DNA from: Ruminococcus flavefaciens
Lineage (GTDB): Bacteria; Bacillota; Clostridia; Oscillospirales; Ruminococcaceae
NCBI GenBank assembly: GCA_023663905.1
Contig: JAMPGO010000001.1
Span: 109,840 to 173,839 of the forward strand
DNA length: 64,000 nt
Direction of reading: 5' to 3'
Part shown: piece by piece, positions 45,385 through 54,839 of the stretch
How the letters are laid out: every line of letters begins with the position of its first letter
How positions within the stretch are numbered: the first letter of the stretch is position 1
Made by a program: the position numbers and the translations under genes
The notes under the pieces: generated by a model
The model's database searches: none
The model's input: only the letters and a program-made list of their open reading frames with translations
Told to the model about the DNA's origin: nothing

Positions 45385-46758
45385 TTACGGTTTTCCCTTG
45401 TCCCTGATATTCTTGATAATGTCATTTACAAGGTTCGCCATACTCGAATCTTTTTGTATAGCCTCAGTGATACTGTTGACTGAATAAACGATAGTCGAGT
45501 GGTCACGACCGCCGAACTCAGTGCCGATAGAAGCAAGAGGCATCTGTGTAATTTCACGCACCACATAGATAGCAACTTTTCTGGCAATAGAAATCTGCTG
45601 TGAGCGTTTATTTGAGCGCAGGTCCTCGGGCGAGACGCCGTAGACGGACGAAACCTCCGAAATAATCTTCTCAACGGTAATCGGCACAGGCTGTTCATTG
45701 GTAAGCACATCACGGATAACGCTCTGCGCCATAGAAATCGTAATAGGACTGCCTGCGAAGTGATTGAGCGCCTTAAGCCTGATAGTCGCACCCTCGAGCT
45801 GTCTGATATTTGATTTCAGCCTGTTCGCCATAAACTCGGAAACCTCGGCAGGCATTTTGAGGTCGAGCAGTTCGCTCTTGCGGTTGATGATAGCGAGACG
45901 GGTTTCATAGTCAGGAGCAGAAATATCGGCAATGAGACCGCCTTCAAACCTGGTTCTCAGACGTGCTTCCAGCGTAATAAGCTCCTTGGGAGGCTTATCG
46001 GAAGTGATAACAATCTGCTTGCCCTCCTGGTGGAGTTTATAGAACGTGTGGAAGAACTCCTCCTGCATACGTTCTTTTCCTGCAAAGAACTGAACATCGT
46101 CAATCAGAAGCACGTCAGCAGTCCTGTATTTTTCCTGAAAGTCATTGATAAGATTGGTTTTGAGTGCAGCAACGAGGTCGTTGGCGAACACCTCGCTTGT
46201 TATGTAAACGATATTGAACTCGGGATGAGTTTTTCTTATCTCATTTGCGATAGCGGTAATAAGATGAGTCTTGCCCATACCTGACGGACCGTAGATAAAC
46301 AGCGGATTATAGCCTGAAACTTCCTTGTTTCCGCAGTTTTTGGCAACGGACTTACTGCAAGCCAGAGCGAAGCTGTTTGAAGGACCTTCAATGAAAGTAT
46401 CGAAAGTGTAATCATAGTTGGCGAATTTATACGTAGCCTGAAGCTCGGCATTTTTCTGGTCAAGCTCAGCGTCCGTCGGAATGGGTCTAATCAACATATC
46501 ATCATCCGTCTTGACATTGATAATAATATTGACTTTAAGCCCAAGCACATTGAGAAAAGCGTCGCTCAGAACCGAAGCATAAGTCGTCATAACAATATTC
46601 TTCTGAAATTCCGTACCCACACTGAAAACAGCGTCCGAGCCGTTGAAGCTCACAGGCTTTAGCGGGTCTATCCACGTCTTGACACCGATAGCCGGAATCC
46701 TGTTGTTGCTTAGACAATAGTTCTTGACTTTCTCAAAAACTTCTTCAAAAGAGTTCAT
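45385..46758 (-). CDS. dnaA: Replication initiator DnaA
   Basis: 457 residues. Domain I (1-80), short linker, AAA+ domain with Walker A YGPSGMGKTHL and Walker B VLLIDDVQFF, and domain IV ending with the DNA-recognition helix GGRDHSTIVY. Most bacteria have DHTT at that place; here it is DHST. Start ATG is 11 bp after GGAGGT. Origin firing should involve the box arrays on both sides. Confidence 0.98.
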   Translation of the reverse strand: MNSFEEVFEKVKNYCLSNNRIPAIGVKTWIDPLKPVSFNGSDAVFSVGTEFQKNIVMTTYASVLSDAFLNVLGLKVNIIINVKTDDDMLIRPIPTDAELDQKNAELQATYKFANYDYTFDTFIEGPSNSFALACSKSVAKNCGNKEVSGYNPLFIYGPSGMGKTHLITAIANEIRKTHPEFNIVYITSEVFANDLVAALKTNLINDFQEKYRTADVLLIDDVQFFAGKERMQEEFFHTFYKLHQEGKQIVITSDKPPKELITLEARLRTRFEGGLIADISAPDYETRLAIINRKSELLDLKMPAEVSEFMANRLKSNIRQLEGATIRLKALNHFAGSPITISMAQSVIRDVLTNEQPVPITVEKIISEVSSVYGVSPEDLRSNKRSQQISIARKVAIYVVREITQMPLASIGTEFGGRDHSTIVYSVNSITEAIQKDSSMANLVNDIIKNIRDKGKP

Positions 46759-46842
46759 TTTCAGTTTTTACCTCCATACATAGAATTTTTTTACATCTTG
46801 TGATAAAAATTTTATATCTGATTTCTTACAAGGATTCAGTCA

Positions 46843-46892
46843 GAGAACGCACCTGCATTTTTTATATCATTTAACAGCATACATCCGTTCTC
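46843..46892 (-). promoter_or_regulatory. Hairpin in the dnaA 5' UTR
   Basis: GAGAACG (46843-46849) and CGTTCTC (46886-46892) are complementary and lie inside the 150 nt dnaA leader. The inner loop is 36 nt. Confidence 0.35.
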
Positions 46893-46917
46893 CGACGTAT
46901 AACATTATAATAAGTAT

Positions 46918-46946
46918 ATTATATCACAGAATTTAAAAAAAAGCAA
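46918..46946 (-). promoter_or_regulatory. Likely dnaA promoter
   Basis: TTGCTT (46941-46946), 17 bp spacer, TATAAT (46918-46923), minus strand. Confidence 0.65.
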
Positions 46947-47007
46947 GATATTTCACTTGTAAAAAAGATAAAAAATGAGACTTTTTTCAGCCCTTAAATT
47001 GACATAT

Positions 47008-47125
47008 TGTTGAATCTGATGTTGAAAACTTTTTGATTTTGAAATCATCCTGATTTTCAGCAATACAGCCAAAAATCCTTCTCGCCCGAAAAATCTCTCA
47101 ACACTCTTTCAACAGCCTTTCAACA
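47008..47125. repeat. Third DnaA-box-like cluster, between dnaA and rpmH
   Basis: TGTTGAATC (47008) and TGTTGAAAA (47020) on the plus strand. Then three inverted copies, TCTCAACA (47096), TTTCAACA (47107) and TTTCAACA (47118), at exact 11 bp spacing. The 46759-47444 gap otherwise holds only the two promoters and the dnaA leader. Confidence 0.7.
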
Positions 47126-47300
47126 CTTTTTCCGCCCCGTTATTCCCTCCTCCGTCTGCCTCCCATATGCAAAAAATATACCCCTTTTTATTTCTGCCGA
47201 CCCTTATTATAAAAAATATGAAACTTTACCATATAAACCACCGTATAATTGGTGAAAATTATCAAAATTCGTGAATTTGAAAAAATTTTTTTAAAATCCC

Positions 47301-47329
47301 TTGACAGATTTATTTTTTTGAAGTATAAT
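47301..47329 (+). promoter_or_regulatory. Promoter of rpmH
   Basis: TTGACA (47301-47306), 17 bp spacer, TATAAT (47324-47329); about 115 nt upstream of rpmH. Confidence 0.88.
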
Positions 47330-47444
47330 CTTATAGTGTAATACTTGTCAGGTTTATTCCCTGTACAGTCATTATCAGTCACTCAGAGCAGATTCACTAT
47401 CGGCTCTTGTATATCACCACGTTTAAGAGAGGAGGGCTTGCAAT

Positions 47445-47579
47445 ATGAAAAGAACATATCAGCCTAAGAAGCTCCACAGAAAAAAGGAGCACGGTTTTAT
47501 GAAAAGAATGTCTACTAAGAACGGCAGAAAGGTTTTAGCTCGTAGAAGAACTAAGGGCAGAGCAAGATTAACTCACTGA
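47445..47579 (+). CDS. rpmH: Ribosomal protein bL34
   Basis: 44 residues: [18 protein letters not shown] at the start and [12 protein letters not shown] at the end, the standard bL34 sequence. AGAGGAGG precedes the ATG. Divergent from dnaA, as in most Firmicutes. Confidence 0.98.
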   Translation: MKRTYQPKKLHRKKEHGFMKRMSTKNGRKVLARRRTKGRARLTH

Positions 47580-47587
47580 CGACGCTG

Positions 47588-47618
47588 ACCACAAAAATCA
47601 ATTTTTGTGGTCTTTTTT
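47588..47618 (+). terminator. Terminator between rpmH and rnpA
   Basis: GACCACAAAAAT / ATTTTTGTGGTC hairpin followed by TTTTTT. Partial read-through would let rnpA share the rpmH promoter at lower level. Confidence 0.88.
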
Positions 47619-47683
47619 GTTAAGCTGATTATTCTTGACCCTTTTTCTTCGGGACTTCCCACTGTCCCGCTTAGGTTATTATT

Positions 47684-48049
47684 ATGCTTTATACAGAAAT
47701 ACTCAAAGATAACAGAAATTTCCTGACTATCTACAAAAAAGGCAGATATATCGCCTCAAAATATTCCGTTATCTACGTTATGCCAAACAACCGTCCCTAC
47801 AACCGCTTCGGCATAACCGCAGGCAAAAAAATCGGCAATGCCGTCTGTCGCAACCGTGCCAAAAGACTTATCCGCCTCGCCTACAGAGAATCGGAAGTAA
47901 GCCTTCCAATCGGTATCGATATAGTCATTGTCGCCCGAAAACCGCTCTGCGAGATTAAATCAGACGAATATTGCGCCTATATGTCCGGATATGCCGTCAG
48001 GGAAATTCATAAGGCAATCGAAAAAACCATTGGAAAGCTGAAAAAATAG
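47684..48049 (+). CDS. rnpA: Ribonuclease P protein component
   Basis: 121 residues with the conserved RNR motif [17 protein letters not shown]. Assists the RNase P RNA in 5' tRNA maturation. Weak Shine-Dalgarno (TTAGG), as is common for this gene. The yidD ATG lies 2 bp after its stop. Confidence 0.96.
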   Translation: MLYTEILKDNRNFLTIYKKGRYIASKYSVIYVMPNNRPYNRFGITAGKKIGNAVCRNRAKRLIRLAYRESEVSLPIGIDIVIVARKPLCEIKSDEYCAYMSGYAVREIHKAIEKTIGKLKK

Positions 48050-48051
48050 AG

Positions 48052-48345
48052 ATGAGAAGATTATTTATTCTTTTGATTAGATTTTATCAGAAATTTATTT
48101 CTCCCTTAACTCCGCCTTTGTGCAAATACTATCCCACGTGCAGCTGCTACGCCCTCACAGCCGTCAGAAAATTCGGCGCTGTCAAAGGTTCAGCCCTTGC
48201 CGTCTGGCGGATTCTGCGGTGCAATCCGTGGTCTCTGGGAGGAATTGACTACGTCCCTGAAAAATTTACATTCAAAGTGAAAAAATACGACTACTCACAT
48301 CTGCACTCCGATGACCAGACAACACAGACGAATGAAGAGGTATAA
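48052..48345 (+). CDS. yidD: Membrane protein insertion efficiency factor YidD
   Basis: 97 residues. Family signature [20 protein letters not shown] and [12 protein letters not shown]. Located between rnpA and yidC in the normal order. The C-terminal 20 residues are polar and less conserved. Confidence 0.95.
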   Translation: MRRLFILLIRFYQKFISPLTPPLCKYYPTCSCYALTAVRKFGAVKGSALAVWRILRCNPWSLGGIDYVPEKFTFKVKKYDYSHLHSDDQTTQTNEEV

Positions 48346-48348
48346 AAA

Positions 48349-49491
48349 TTGAATTTATATGATATAATCGGTATCCCGTTCGGCTATCTGATGAGCTGGA
48401 TTTACCAGCTTGTGCCTAACTATGCAATAGCCATAATTATTTTCACGCTTGTTACGAAACTCATCCTCCTGCCTGTCAACTACAAAACGCAGAAAGACGC
48501 AGCCCGTACACGACTGCTCCAGCCGAAGCTTGAAAAAATCAAGAAGAGCTTCGCAACCAATCCGACCCGACAGCAGGAAGAGACAATGAAACTCTATCAG
48601 GAGGAGGGCATAAATCAGATGGCTTCCTGCCTGCCGATGTTTGTGCAGATGATTCTGCTTTTCGGCGTAATCGACGTAGTATACAAGCCCATTACCCACA
48701 TCCTGCACATCACCAAATCCGTGCGTACAGTGGCAATAGAGAAAGCCTCAGAGCTTGCCCAGCAGTTCGGAGTAATCAACGGCGGAAAGGCAATCGCCTC
48801 GGGCAACCTGCGAAACGAGCTTTTCACAATCGAAGCGCTCAATAAATATCCCGACGAGTTCAGCAATTTTTCCGAGAATTTCGCACAGAAAGTATCTGAA
48901 TTTTCAGCCAAGTTTACTGTTTTCGGAGCGAATTTAGGCAAAACACCCACTCTTCATCCCGAAGTGTGGGATAAGGAAGCCGTAATCCTCGCCCTCATTC
49001 CGTTCCTTGCAGGAATAGCACAGCTTCTCGTCTCCATTTATTCAATGATTCACCAGAAAAAGACCAACCCGACAATGCAGTCAGGCGGTGGCTGTATGTG
49101 GGTTATGATGCTTGGAATGCCCTTGTGGTCTATATGGCTTGCATTCGCAGTCCCTGCAGGTGTAGGCTACTATTGGATTTGGTCATCTATAATCTCATTC
49201 CTCATCACCCTCGGACTCAATGCCTACTTCACCAACGACAGAATCGTGGCAATCAACGAGAAGGAGAAGGAGAAAGCACGTATCAGAGCTGAAAAGCACC
49301 CTGAGCGCAAGACCTTTATGCAGAGAATGATGGAAGCGGCAGAAATGGAACAGCAGCAGAATGCCGTAAACCTCGACAAGAACGGCGGAAAGAAATCCCG
49401 TTCCGAGCAGAACAGAGCCAACAGCGACGCACTCAAGGAAGCACGTCGTCGAATGGCAGAAAAATACAACGACGAATACGACGATGATTAA
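48349..49491 (+). CDS. yidC: Membrane protein insertase YidC/Oxa1
   Basis: 380 residues with a TTG start behind GAGGT. Core helices: NYAIAIIIFTLVTKLILLP after the first segment, the CLPMFVQMILLFGVIDVVY helix, and two further C-terminal helices (GGGCMWVMMLGMPLWSIW and after). An insert of about 100 residues occupies the region between core helices. The charged C-terminal tail is typical for ribosome binding. Inserts proteins into the cytoplasmic membrane. Confidence 0.95.
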   Translation: MNLYDIIGIPFGYLMSWIYQLVPNYAIAIIIFTLVTKLILLPVNYKTQKDAARTRLLQPKLEKIKKSFATNPTRQQEETMKLYQEEGINQMASCLPMFVQMILLFGVIDVVYKPITHILHITKSVRTVAIEKASELAQQFGVINGGKAIASGNLRNELFTIEALNKYPDEFSNFSENFAQKVSEFSAKFTVFGANLGKTPTLHPEVWDKEAVILALIPFLAGIAQLLVSIYSMIHQKKTNPTMQSGGGCMWVMMLGMPLWSIWLAFAVPAGVGYYWIWSSIISFLITLGLNAYFTNDRIVAINEKEKEKARIRAEKHPERKTFMQRMMEAAEMEQQQNAVNLDKNGGKKSRSEQNRANSDALKEARRRMAEKYNDEYDDD

Positions 49492-49507
49492 TTAGGGAGG
49501 TAATGAA

Positions 49508-50665
49508 ATGACTGAAATTTTCACAGCAAAAACAGTAGAAGAAGCCAAAGCGCTTGCAGTAAAGAAATTTGGCAGAAGAGCTTCTGAAATACGATTTGAG
49601 GTTATCGAAGAGGGCAGAAAAGGATTCCTCGGTATCGGACAGGTCGATGCAAAAGTAAAAGCCACATATATCGCACCTGCGCCGAAGCCCGAGCCTAAGA
49701 AGCAGGCGGTAGCAAAACCCGCACCTGTCAAGAAATCGCCCGAGCCGGAAGTTATAGCCAAGCCCGAGCCTGTCCCGGTAGTAGAAGAAGCACCCAAGCC
49801 CGCACCGATTCCCGAGCCTGTAGCTCCTGTGGAAGCCGTTGCCGAGGAGGTTGTGCCTGTATCTGTCGAAGAAACAGCAGAGCCTGTAGCGCAGGAAGTA
49901 CCTGTATCATCAGAGCCTGTTGCCGAAGTTAAAGTGCCTGTTTCTGCTATTGAAAAGGACGATGAAATCGGCTTTACACTTGACGACTTCACAGTTATCG
50001 AAGATGAAACACTCCTGCACGAGAAGGTGAAGATAGCAAGGGACTACATAATCAGCATACTCAAAGCAATGGACGTTGAAGCTGAATTTGTCATCTACCA
50101 GAACGAGACAGGGGCAGTTATTGATATTAAGAGCAACAACAACGGCACAATCATCGGCAGACGTGGCGAAACGCTTGATTCAATCCAGTATCTCTGTTCA
50201 ATCATCGCAAACAAGGGCGACAAGGACTATTTCCGTATCACGATTGACTGTCTCGGCTACAGAAACAAGCGTAAGGAGACACTCCAGCAGCTTGCGGCAA
50301 AGGTAGCGAAGTCGGTATTAAGAACAGGCAGGTCACAGCAGCTTGAGCCTATGAACCCGTATGAAAGACGAGTTATCCACTCCGCAGTATCGGAAATCGA
50401 GGGAGTATCCTCACGTTCAGTAGGCGAAGAGCCTTACAGAAAGATAATTATTTCGTCCAACACACCGAAGAACGGCAAGCGCAGGGGCGCTCGCAGGGAC
50501 GACAAAAAGGGTGGCGGAAGAAGAAATGACAGACCGAGAACACCGAGAGAGCCGTTGGAGGTAAAAGAGATTGACCTCTCCACGAGTTTTGAAAAGGACT
50601 ACAAGAAGCCCAAGCCGGAGGACACAATGGAAGGCGGACTTTACGGAAAGATTGAATTATTCTGA
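49508..50665 (+). CDS. khpB: Jag/KhpB-family RNA-binding protein
   Basis: 385 residues. Jag-N domain (1-52, KKFGRRASEIRFEV, GFLGIG), then a low-complexity linker of about 110 residues rich in Pro, Ala, Glu and Val. A KH domain follows with NGTIIGRRGETLDSIQYL and then an R3H domain (YERRVIHSAVSE, SVGEEPYRKIIIS). A basic tail (KRRGARRDDKKGGGRRNDR) adds RNA-binding potential. KhpB/EloR controls cell elongation and division with KhpA in Firmicutes. AGGGAGG precedes the ATG. Confidence 0.94.
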   Translation: MTEIFTAKTVEEAKALAVKKFGRRASEIRFEVIEEGRKGFLGIGQVDAKVKATYIAPAPKPEPKKQAVAKPAPVKKSPEPEVIAKPEPVPVVEEAPKPAPIPEPVAPVEAVAEEVVPVSVEETAEPVAQEVPVSSEPVAEVKVPVSAIEKDDEIGFTLDDFTVIEDETLLHEKVKIARDYIISILKAMDVEAEFVIYQNETGAVIDIKSNNNGTIIGRRGETLDSIQYLCSIIANKGDKDYFRITIDCLGYRNKRKETLQQLAAKVAKSVLRTGRSQQLEPMNPYERRVIHSAVSEIEGVSSRSVGEEPYRKIIISSNTPKNGKRRGARRDDKKGGGRRNDRPRTPREPLEVKEIDLSTSFEKDYKKPKPEDTMEGGLYGKIELF

Positions 50666-50672
50666 TACAGAA

Positions 50673-50700
50673 ACAACGGCTTGAATGCCGTTGTTTTTTT
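50673..50700 (+). terminator. Terminator/attenuator before mnmE
   Basis: ACAACGGC / GCCGTTGT hairpin and seven T, abutting the mnmE Shine-Dalgarno AGGAGG. Confidence 0.85.
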
Positions 50701-50712
50701 AGGAGGGAAAAA

Positions 50713-52077
50713 ATGTCAACAGTTGCAGCAATATCAACACCGAATGCAGTCGGAGGGCTGGCGGTTATCAGAATTTCTGGTGAAAATGCGCTCACAGTAG
50801 CAGAAAGAATCTTCCGACCGTTTGGAAATGGAAAGAAACCTACGGAAATGTCGGGCTACACCTGCGCATACGGCATTGCGCACGACAACGGCGAGCATAT
50901 AGACGATTGTATCTTGACGGTCTTTAAATCGCCTCACAGCTACACAGGCGAGGACACGGCAGAAATCTCCTGTCACGGAGGCTTGTTTGTATCGAGAAAG
51001 ATTCTGAGACTTGCGTTGCAGAACGGAGCAGAGCCGGCGGAAGCAGGGGAATTTACAAAGCGTGCATTTCTGAACGGCAAGCTTGACCTTACGCAGGCAG
51101 AATCAGTAATGGACGTAATATCGGCGAAAGGCGAGCTTGAGCTGAAAATGTCATCGAGCCTGAAAGAGGGCGCAGTATACAAAAAGGCGAAGCGGAGTTC
51201 AGAGCGTTTGCTTGCGCTTTTGAGCGGACTTGCAGCGTGGACGGACTATCCTGACGATGACATACCCGAAGTTGAGCCGGAGCATATTCTTGCGGAACTG
51301 AAAGGTGTATCGTCGGAACTTTTTTCGCTGATAGAGAGTTACGACGACGGCAGGATAATCCGAGAGGGCATATCAACGGCGATAATCGGGCGACCGAACG
51401 TAGGCAAGTCAACGCTTTTCAACTGTCTTAGCGGATGTGAGCGAAGCATAGTGACGGACATAGCTGGAACGACCCGAGACATCGTGGAGGAGACGGTAAA
51501 GCTTGGGGATATAGTCCTGCGCCTGTCCGATACGGCAGGAATCCACGAAACGGAAGATGTGATAGAGGGAATCGGAGTAGAGATAGCAGAAAAGACCTTG
51601 GAATCTGCGGAACTTATCATCGCAGTATTTGACGGAAGCTGTCCGCCTACGGAGGACGATTTTGATTTGATTAATAAAATTAATAATAAAAAATGTGTAG
51701 CGGTAATCAACAAAACCGATGCAGGAACGGTATCGGAATTTGCAGAAATCGAGGATAAATTTATACACAGAGTATATATATCTGCCCGTGAGAACACAGG
51801 AATTGAGTCACTTGAAAAGGCAATAGAGAGTCTTTTTGAAATATCGCCCGACAGTTTTTCGTCGGTATCGGTAGCGAACGAGCGCCAGAAGCACTGTATA
51901 GAGCAGGCACTTTCGAGCATAAACAGTGCAATTTGCGCATTGGAATCGGGCGAAATGCTTGACGCAGTGAATGTGCTTATAGACGAAGCTGAACAGCACA
52001 TCCTGGAACTTACAGGCGAAAGAATCACAGAAGCGGTAGTAAACGAAGTATTTTCACGTTTTTGCGTAGGAAAATGA
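50713..52077 (+). CDS. mnmE: tRNA modification GTPase MnmE
   Basis: 454 residues. N-terminal folate-binding domain, helical domain, and an inserted G domain with GRPNVGKSTLFN, DIAGTTRD, DTAG and NKTD. C-terminal catalytic FCVGK. With MnmG it makes the 5-carboxymethylaminomethyl group of tRNA wobble U34. A parS-like site starts 7 bp after its stop. Confidence 0.98.
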   Translation: MSTVAAISTPNAVGGLAVIRISGENALTVAERIFRPFGNGKKPTEMSGYTCAYGIAHDNGEHIDDCILTVFKSPHSYTGEDTAEISCHGGLFVSRKILRLALQNGAEPAEAGEFTKRAFLNGKLDLTQAESVMDVISAKGELELKMSSSLKEGAVYKKAKRSSERLLALLSGLAAWTDYPDDDIPEVEPEHILAELKGVSSELFSLIESYDDGRIIREGISTAIIGRPNVGKSTLFNCLSGCERSIVTDIAGTTRDIVEETVKLGDIVLRLSDTAGIHETEDVIEGIGVEIAEKTLESAELIIAVFDGSCPPTEDDFDLINKINNKKCVAVINKTDAGTVSEFAEIEDKFIHRVYISARENTGIESLEKAIESLFEISPDSFSSVSVANERQKHCIEQALSSINSAICALESGEMLDAVNVLIDEAEQHILELTGERITEAVVNEVFSRFCVGK

Positions 52078-52084
52078 AATAAAA

Positions 52085-52100
52085 TGTTCCACGTGGAACA
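52085..52100. other. parS-like site 1
   Basis: TGTTCCACGTGGAACA, perfect palindrome, 7 bp past the mnmE stop. Confidence 0.9.
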
Positions 52101-52121
52101 ATTTTTTGCGAGGGAAAAAAT

Positions 52122-53996
52122 ATGTCATATAAAATGGGCGAATTTGATATAGCGGTAATAGGTGCAGGACACGCAGGAGTTGAATCTGCACTTGCGGCGG
52201 CAAGGCTTGGCTGTAAAACGGTAATGTTCACGATTTCGCTTGACCAGATAGCGAATATGCCCTGTAATCCGTCGATTGGCGGAACAGCAAAGGGACATCT
52301 GGTAAGAGAAATTGACGCACTTGGCGGAGAAATGGGCAAAGCTGCGGACGAATGCTTTATCCAGAGCAGAATGCTTAACAGAGGCAAAGGACCTGCGGTA
52401 CATAGTCTCAGGGTGCAGGCGGACAGGGTAAAGTATCATAATTATATGAAAAACGTGTGTGAAAATCAGGAAATGTTGCACGTGAAACAGGCAGAAATTT
52501 CGGAAATCATAGTTGAGGACGGCAGAGTAACAGGAGTTGTAACGTCTTTGGGAGCGGAATACTCAGTAAAATCGGCAATTATAGCGACAGGAACATATCT
52601 GAAGGGCAAGATACACATCGGCGAGACATCATTTGAAAGCGGACCTGATTCAGCATTGCCGAGCAGAGGACTTTCCAAAAGCCTTATAGAAAACGGTGTG
52701 GAACTTCGACGTTTCAAGACAGGAACACCCTGCCGAGTTCACAGAAGGAGCATTGATTTTGGCGCAATGGAGAAGCAGGACGGCGACGAAAAGATAGTAC
52801 CGTTTTCATTTGAAACCTGTCCTGACAATCTTGATAACAAGGTGAGCTGTTATGTAACTTATACAAATAGTAAAACGCACGAAGTAATACTCTCCAACCT
52901 TGACAGGTCGCCGTTGTATTCAGGAAGGATTGAAGGAGTAGGACCGAGATACTGTCCGTCAATCGAGGACAAGGTGGTGCGTTTTTCGGACAAGCCGAGA
53001 CACCAGTTATTTGTTGAGCCAATGGGACTAAGCACAGAGGAATACTATTTGCAGGGAATGTCATCATCATTGCCCGAGGACGTACAGCTTGCATTTCTGC
53101 GGACGATAAAAGGGCTTGAGAATGTCGAGATTATGCGCCCTGCTTATGCAATAGAGTACGACTGCTGTAACCCGATCCAGCTTCTGCCGACATTGGAGTT
53201 CAAGCAGATACAGGGATTATATGGGGCAGGGCAGTTCAACGGAAGCTCGGGCTATGAGGAAGCGGCGGCGCAGGGCTTGGTTGCGGGAATAAACTCTGCC
53301 CTGAAAATTCTGGGAAGAGAACCGCTGATTCTCCGACGTGAAAGCTCGTACATCGGCACGCTCATAGACGATTTGGTAACGAAGGGCTGTTCAGACCCAT
53401 ACAGAATGATGACATCGAGGAGCGAGTACAGGCTGATTCTGAGGCAGGACAATGCCGACCAGCGACTTATGCCGACGGGCTATAAAATCGGGCTGATTTC
53501 GCAGGAACGGCTTGATAAGCTGAACGAAAAAATCAGGCTAACGGAGGAAGAGATAAAGCGTGTTTCACGTGGAACAATTTCGCCGACGGCAGAGCTTAAC
53601 GCATTTCTTGAAAGCAGGGGAACATCTGCGTTAAAAACGGGCTGTAAGATAGCGGATTTAATCAGGCGACCGCAGTTGACATACAGTGACATAGCGGAAT
53701 TTGACCTTAACCGCCCTGCGCTTCCCGACGATGTATGCGAGCAGGTAGAGCTTCAGATAAAGTACAAGGGCTACATTGAGAAACAGCTTGCGCAGATTGA
53801 AACCGCCCATAAGCTGGAGGAGAAGATATTACCGCAGAACACGGACTATAGCCGTGTACACGGTCTGCGACTTGAAGCGGTTGAGAAGCTGAATAAAATC
53901 CAGCCGTTATCAATCGGGCAGGCATCGAGAATATCGGGAGTATCTCCTGCGGATGTTTCAATGCTGATAGTGTGGCTTAAAAAGGAAAAGGGGTGA
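52122..53996 (+). CDS. mnmG: tRNA U34 carboxymethylaminomethyl enzyme MnmG
   Basis: 624 residues. FAD-binding GAGHAGVESALAAARLG, the NPSIGG motif, and family signatures PRYCPSIEDK and QGLVAGINSA. Partner of MnmE. Two parS-like sites are embedded in its coding sequence (52474 and 53561), apparently without disturbing the protein. Confidence 0.98.
   Translation: MSYKMGEFDIAVIGAGHAGVESALAAARLGCKTVMFTISLDQIANMPCNPSIGGTAKGHLVREIDALGGEMGKAADECFIQSRMLNRGKGPAVHSLRVQADRVKYHNYMKNVCENQEMLHVKQAEISEIIVEDGRVTGVVTSLGAEYSVKSAIIATGTYLKGKIHIGETSFESGPDSALPSRGLSKSLIENGVELRRFKTGTPCRVHRRSIDFGAMEKQDGDEKIVPFSFETCPDNLDNKVSCYVTYTNSKTHEVILSNLDRSPLYSGRIEGVGPRYCPSIEDKVVRFSDKPRHQLFVEPMGLSTEEYYLQGMSSSLPEDVQLAFLRTIKGLENVEIMRPAYAIEYDCCNPIQLLPTLEFKQIQGLYGAGQFNGSSGYEEAAAQGLVAGINSALKILGREPLILRRESSYIGTLIDDLVTKGCSDPYRMMTSRSEYRLILRQDNADQRLMPTGYKIGLISQERLDKLNEKIRLTEEEIKRVSRGTISPTAELNAFLESRGTSALKTGCKIADLIRRPQLTYSDIAEFDLNRPALPDDVCEQVELQIKYKGYIEKQLAQIETAHKLEEKILPQNTDYSRVHGLRLEAVEKLNKIQPLSIGQASRISGVSPADVSMLIVWLKKEKG
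52474..52489. other. parS-like site 2 (inside mnmG)
   Basis: TGTTGCACGTGAAACA; matches the B. subtilis consensus TGTTNCACGTGAAACA. Confidence 0.75.
53561..53576. other. parS-like site 3 (inside mnmG)
   Basis: TGTTTCACGTGGAACA; one base from the consensus. Confidence 0.8.
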
Positions 53997-54000
53997 TTTT

Positions 54001-54705
54001 ATGCTTCCTGAATTTGAAATCTGCCACAGGGAATTTTCGTCATACGGTCTCGAGCTGACAGAAGAGCAGTACCGCAGGTTTGATAAGTATGCGGAATTTC
54101 TTGTGGAGTACAACAAAAACGTGAATCTCACGGCAATCACAGAGCCGAGAGAGATACTTGTGAAGCATTTCATAGACAGCGTGCTTTTATCGAAATATGC
54201 GGATATTCCCGAAAAATCGGCGCTTATCGATGTCGGCACGGGCGCCGGATTTCCGTCTGTTCCGTTAAAAATCGTGAGGAGCGACATAAAAATCACGCTT
54301 CTTGACAGTCTGGCGAAGAGGATTACGTTTCTGGAAAAGCTGTGTGATATGCTTGAAATCGAGGCTGAATTTATACACGGACGTGCGGAGGACATCGCAC
54401 GGATGGCGGAATACAGGGAAAAATTTGATTTTTCCTGCGCAAGGGCGGTAGCGAATCTTGCGGTATTGTCGGAATACTGTATGCCGTTTGTAAAAGAGGG
54501 CGGATTTTTTCTGTCAATGAAAGGACCGAGCGAGGAGATTTCCACAGCAGGGAATGCCGTGAAGATACTGGGCGGAGAAATCAGCGATATAGCCGAATAC
54601 AGCCTTGAATCTGACTCCAGAAAAATCATTTTGATAAAAAAAATATCGCAGACTCTGACAAAATACCCGAGAAACAGCGGTCAGATTAAGAAAAAACCGC
54701 TCTGA
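54001..54705 (+). CDS. rsmG: 16S rRNA G527 N7-methyltransferase
   Basis: 234 residues. SAM-binding motif LIDVGTGAGFPSVPL, then LLDSLAKRITFLEKL and ARAVANL. Methylates G527 of 16S rRNA with SAM. AAGGGGTG 5 bp before the ATG lies in the mnmG end. Typical mnmE-mnmG-rsmG-noc order. Confidence 0.97.
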   Translation: MLPEFEICHREFSSYGLELTEEQYRRFDKYAEFLVEYNKNVNLTAITEPREILVKHFIDSVLLSKYADIPEKSALIDVGTGAGFPSVPLKIVRSDIKITLLDSLAKRITFLEKLCDMLEIEAEFIHGRAEDIARMAEYREKFDFSCARAVANLAVLSEYCMPFVKEGGFFLSMKGPSEEISTAGNAVKILGGEISDIAEYSLESDSRKIILIKKISQTLTKYPRNSGQIKKKPL

Positions 54706-54785
54706 TTTTGTCGTAAAATGTCTGATTTCGGGATATATCGGCGGATTCTGTCGAAATTTTTCTATAGATTTTATTTCCGAAGTAT

Positions 54786-54826
54786 GCTAATATTAACTTA
54801 CAGAGCTAAGCTCAAGTAATATTAGC
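54786..54826. promoter_or_regulatory. 41 bp imperfect dyad upstream of the noc-like gene
   Basis: Outer arms GCTAATATTA and TAATATTAGC, inner CTT/AAG and GAGC/GCTC. It ends 14 bp before the ATG and abuts the GAGG ribosome binding site, so it could be an operator or an RNA hairpin. Confidence 0.6.
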
Positions 54827-54839
54827 GAGGAAATAAAAA

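Noticed and set aside
49492-49992. 166-codon Thr/Ser/Ala-rich minus-strand frame
   Set aside because: Antisense of the Pro/Ala/Glu/Val-rich linker of khpB, a usual artefact of biased codons.
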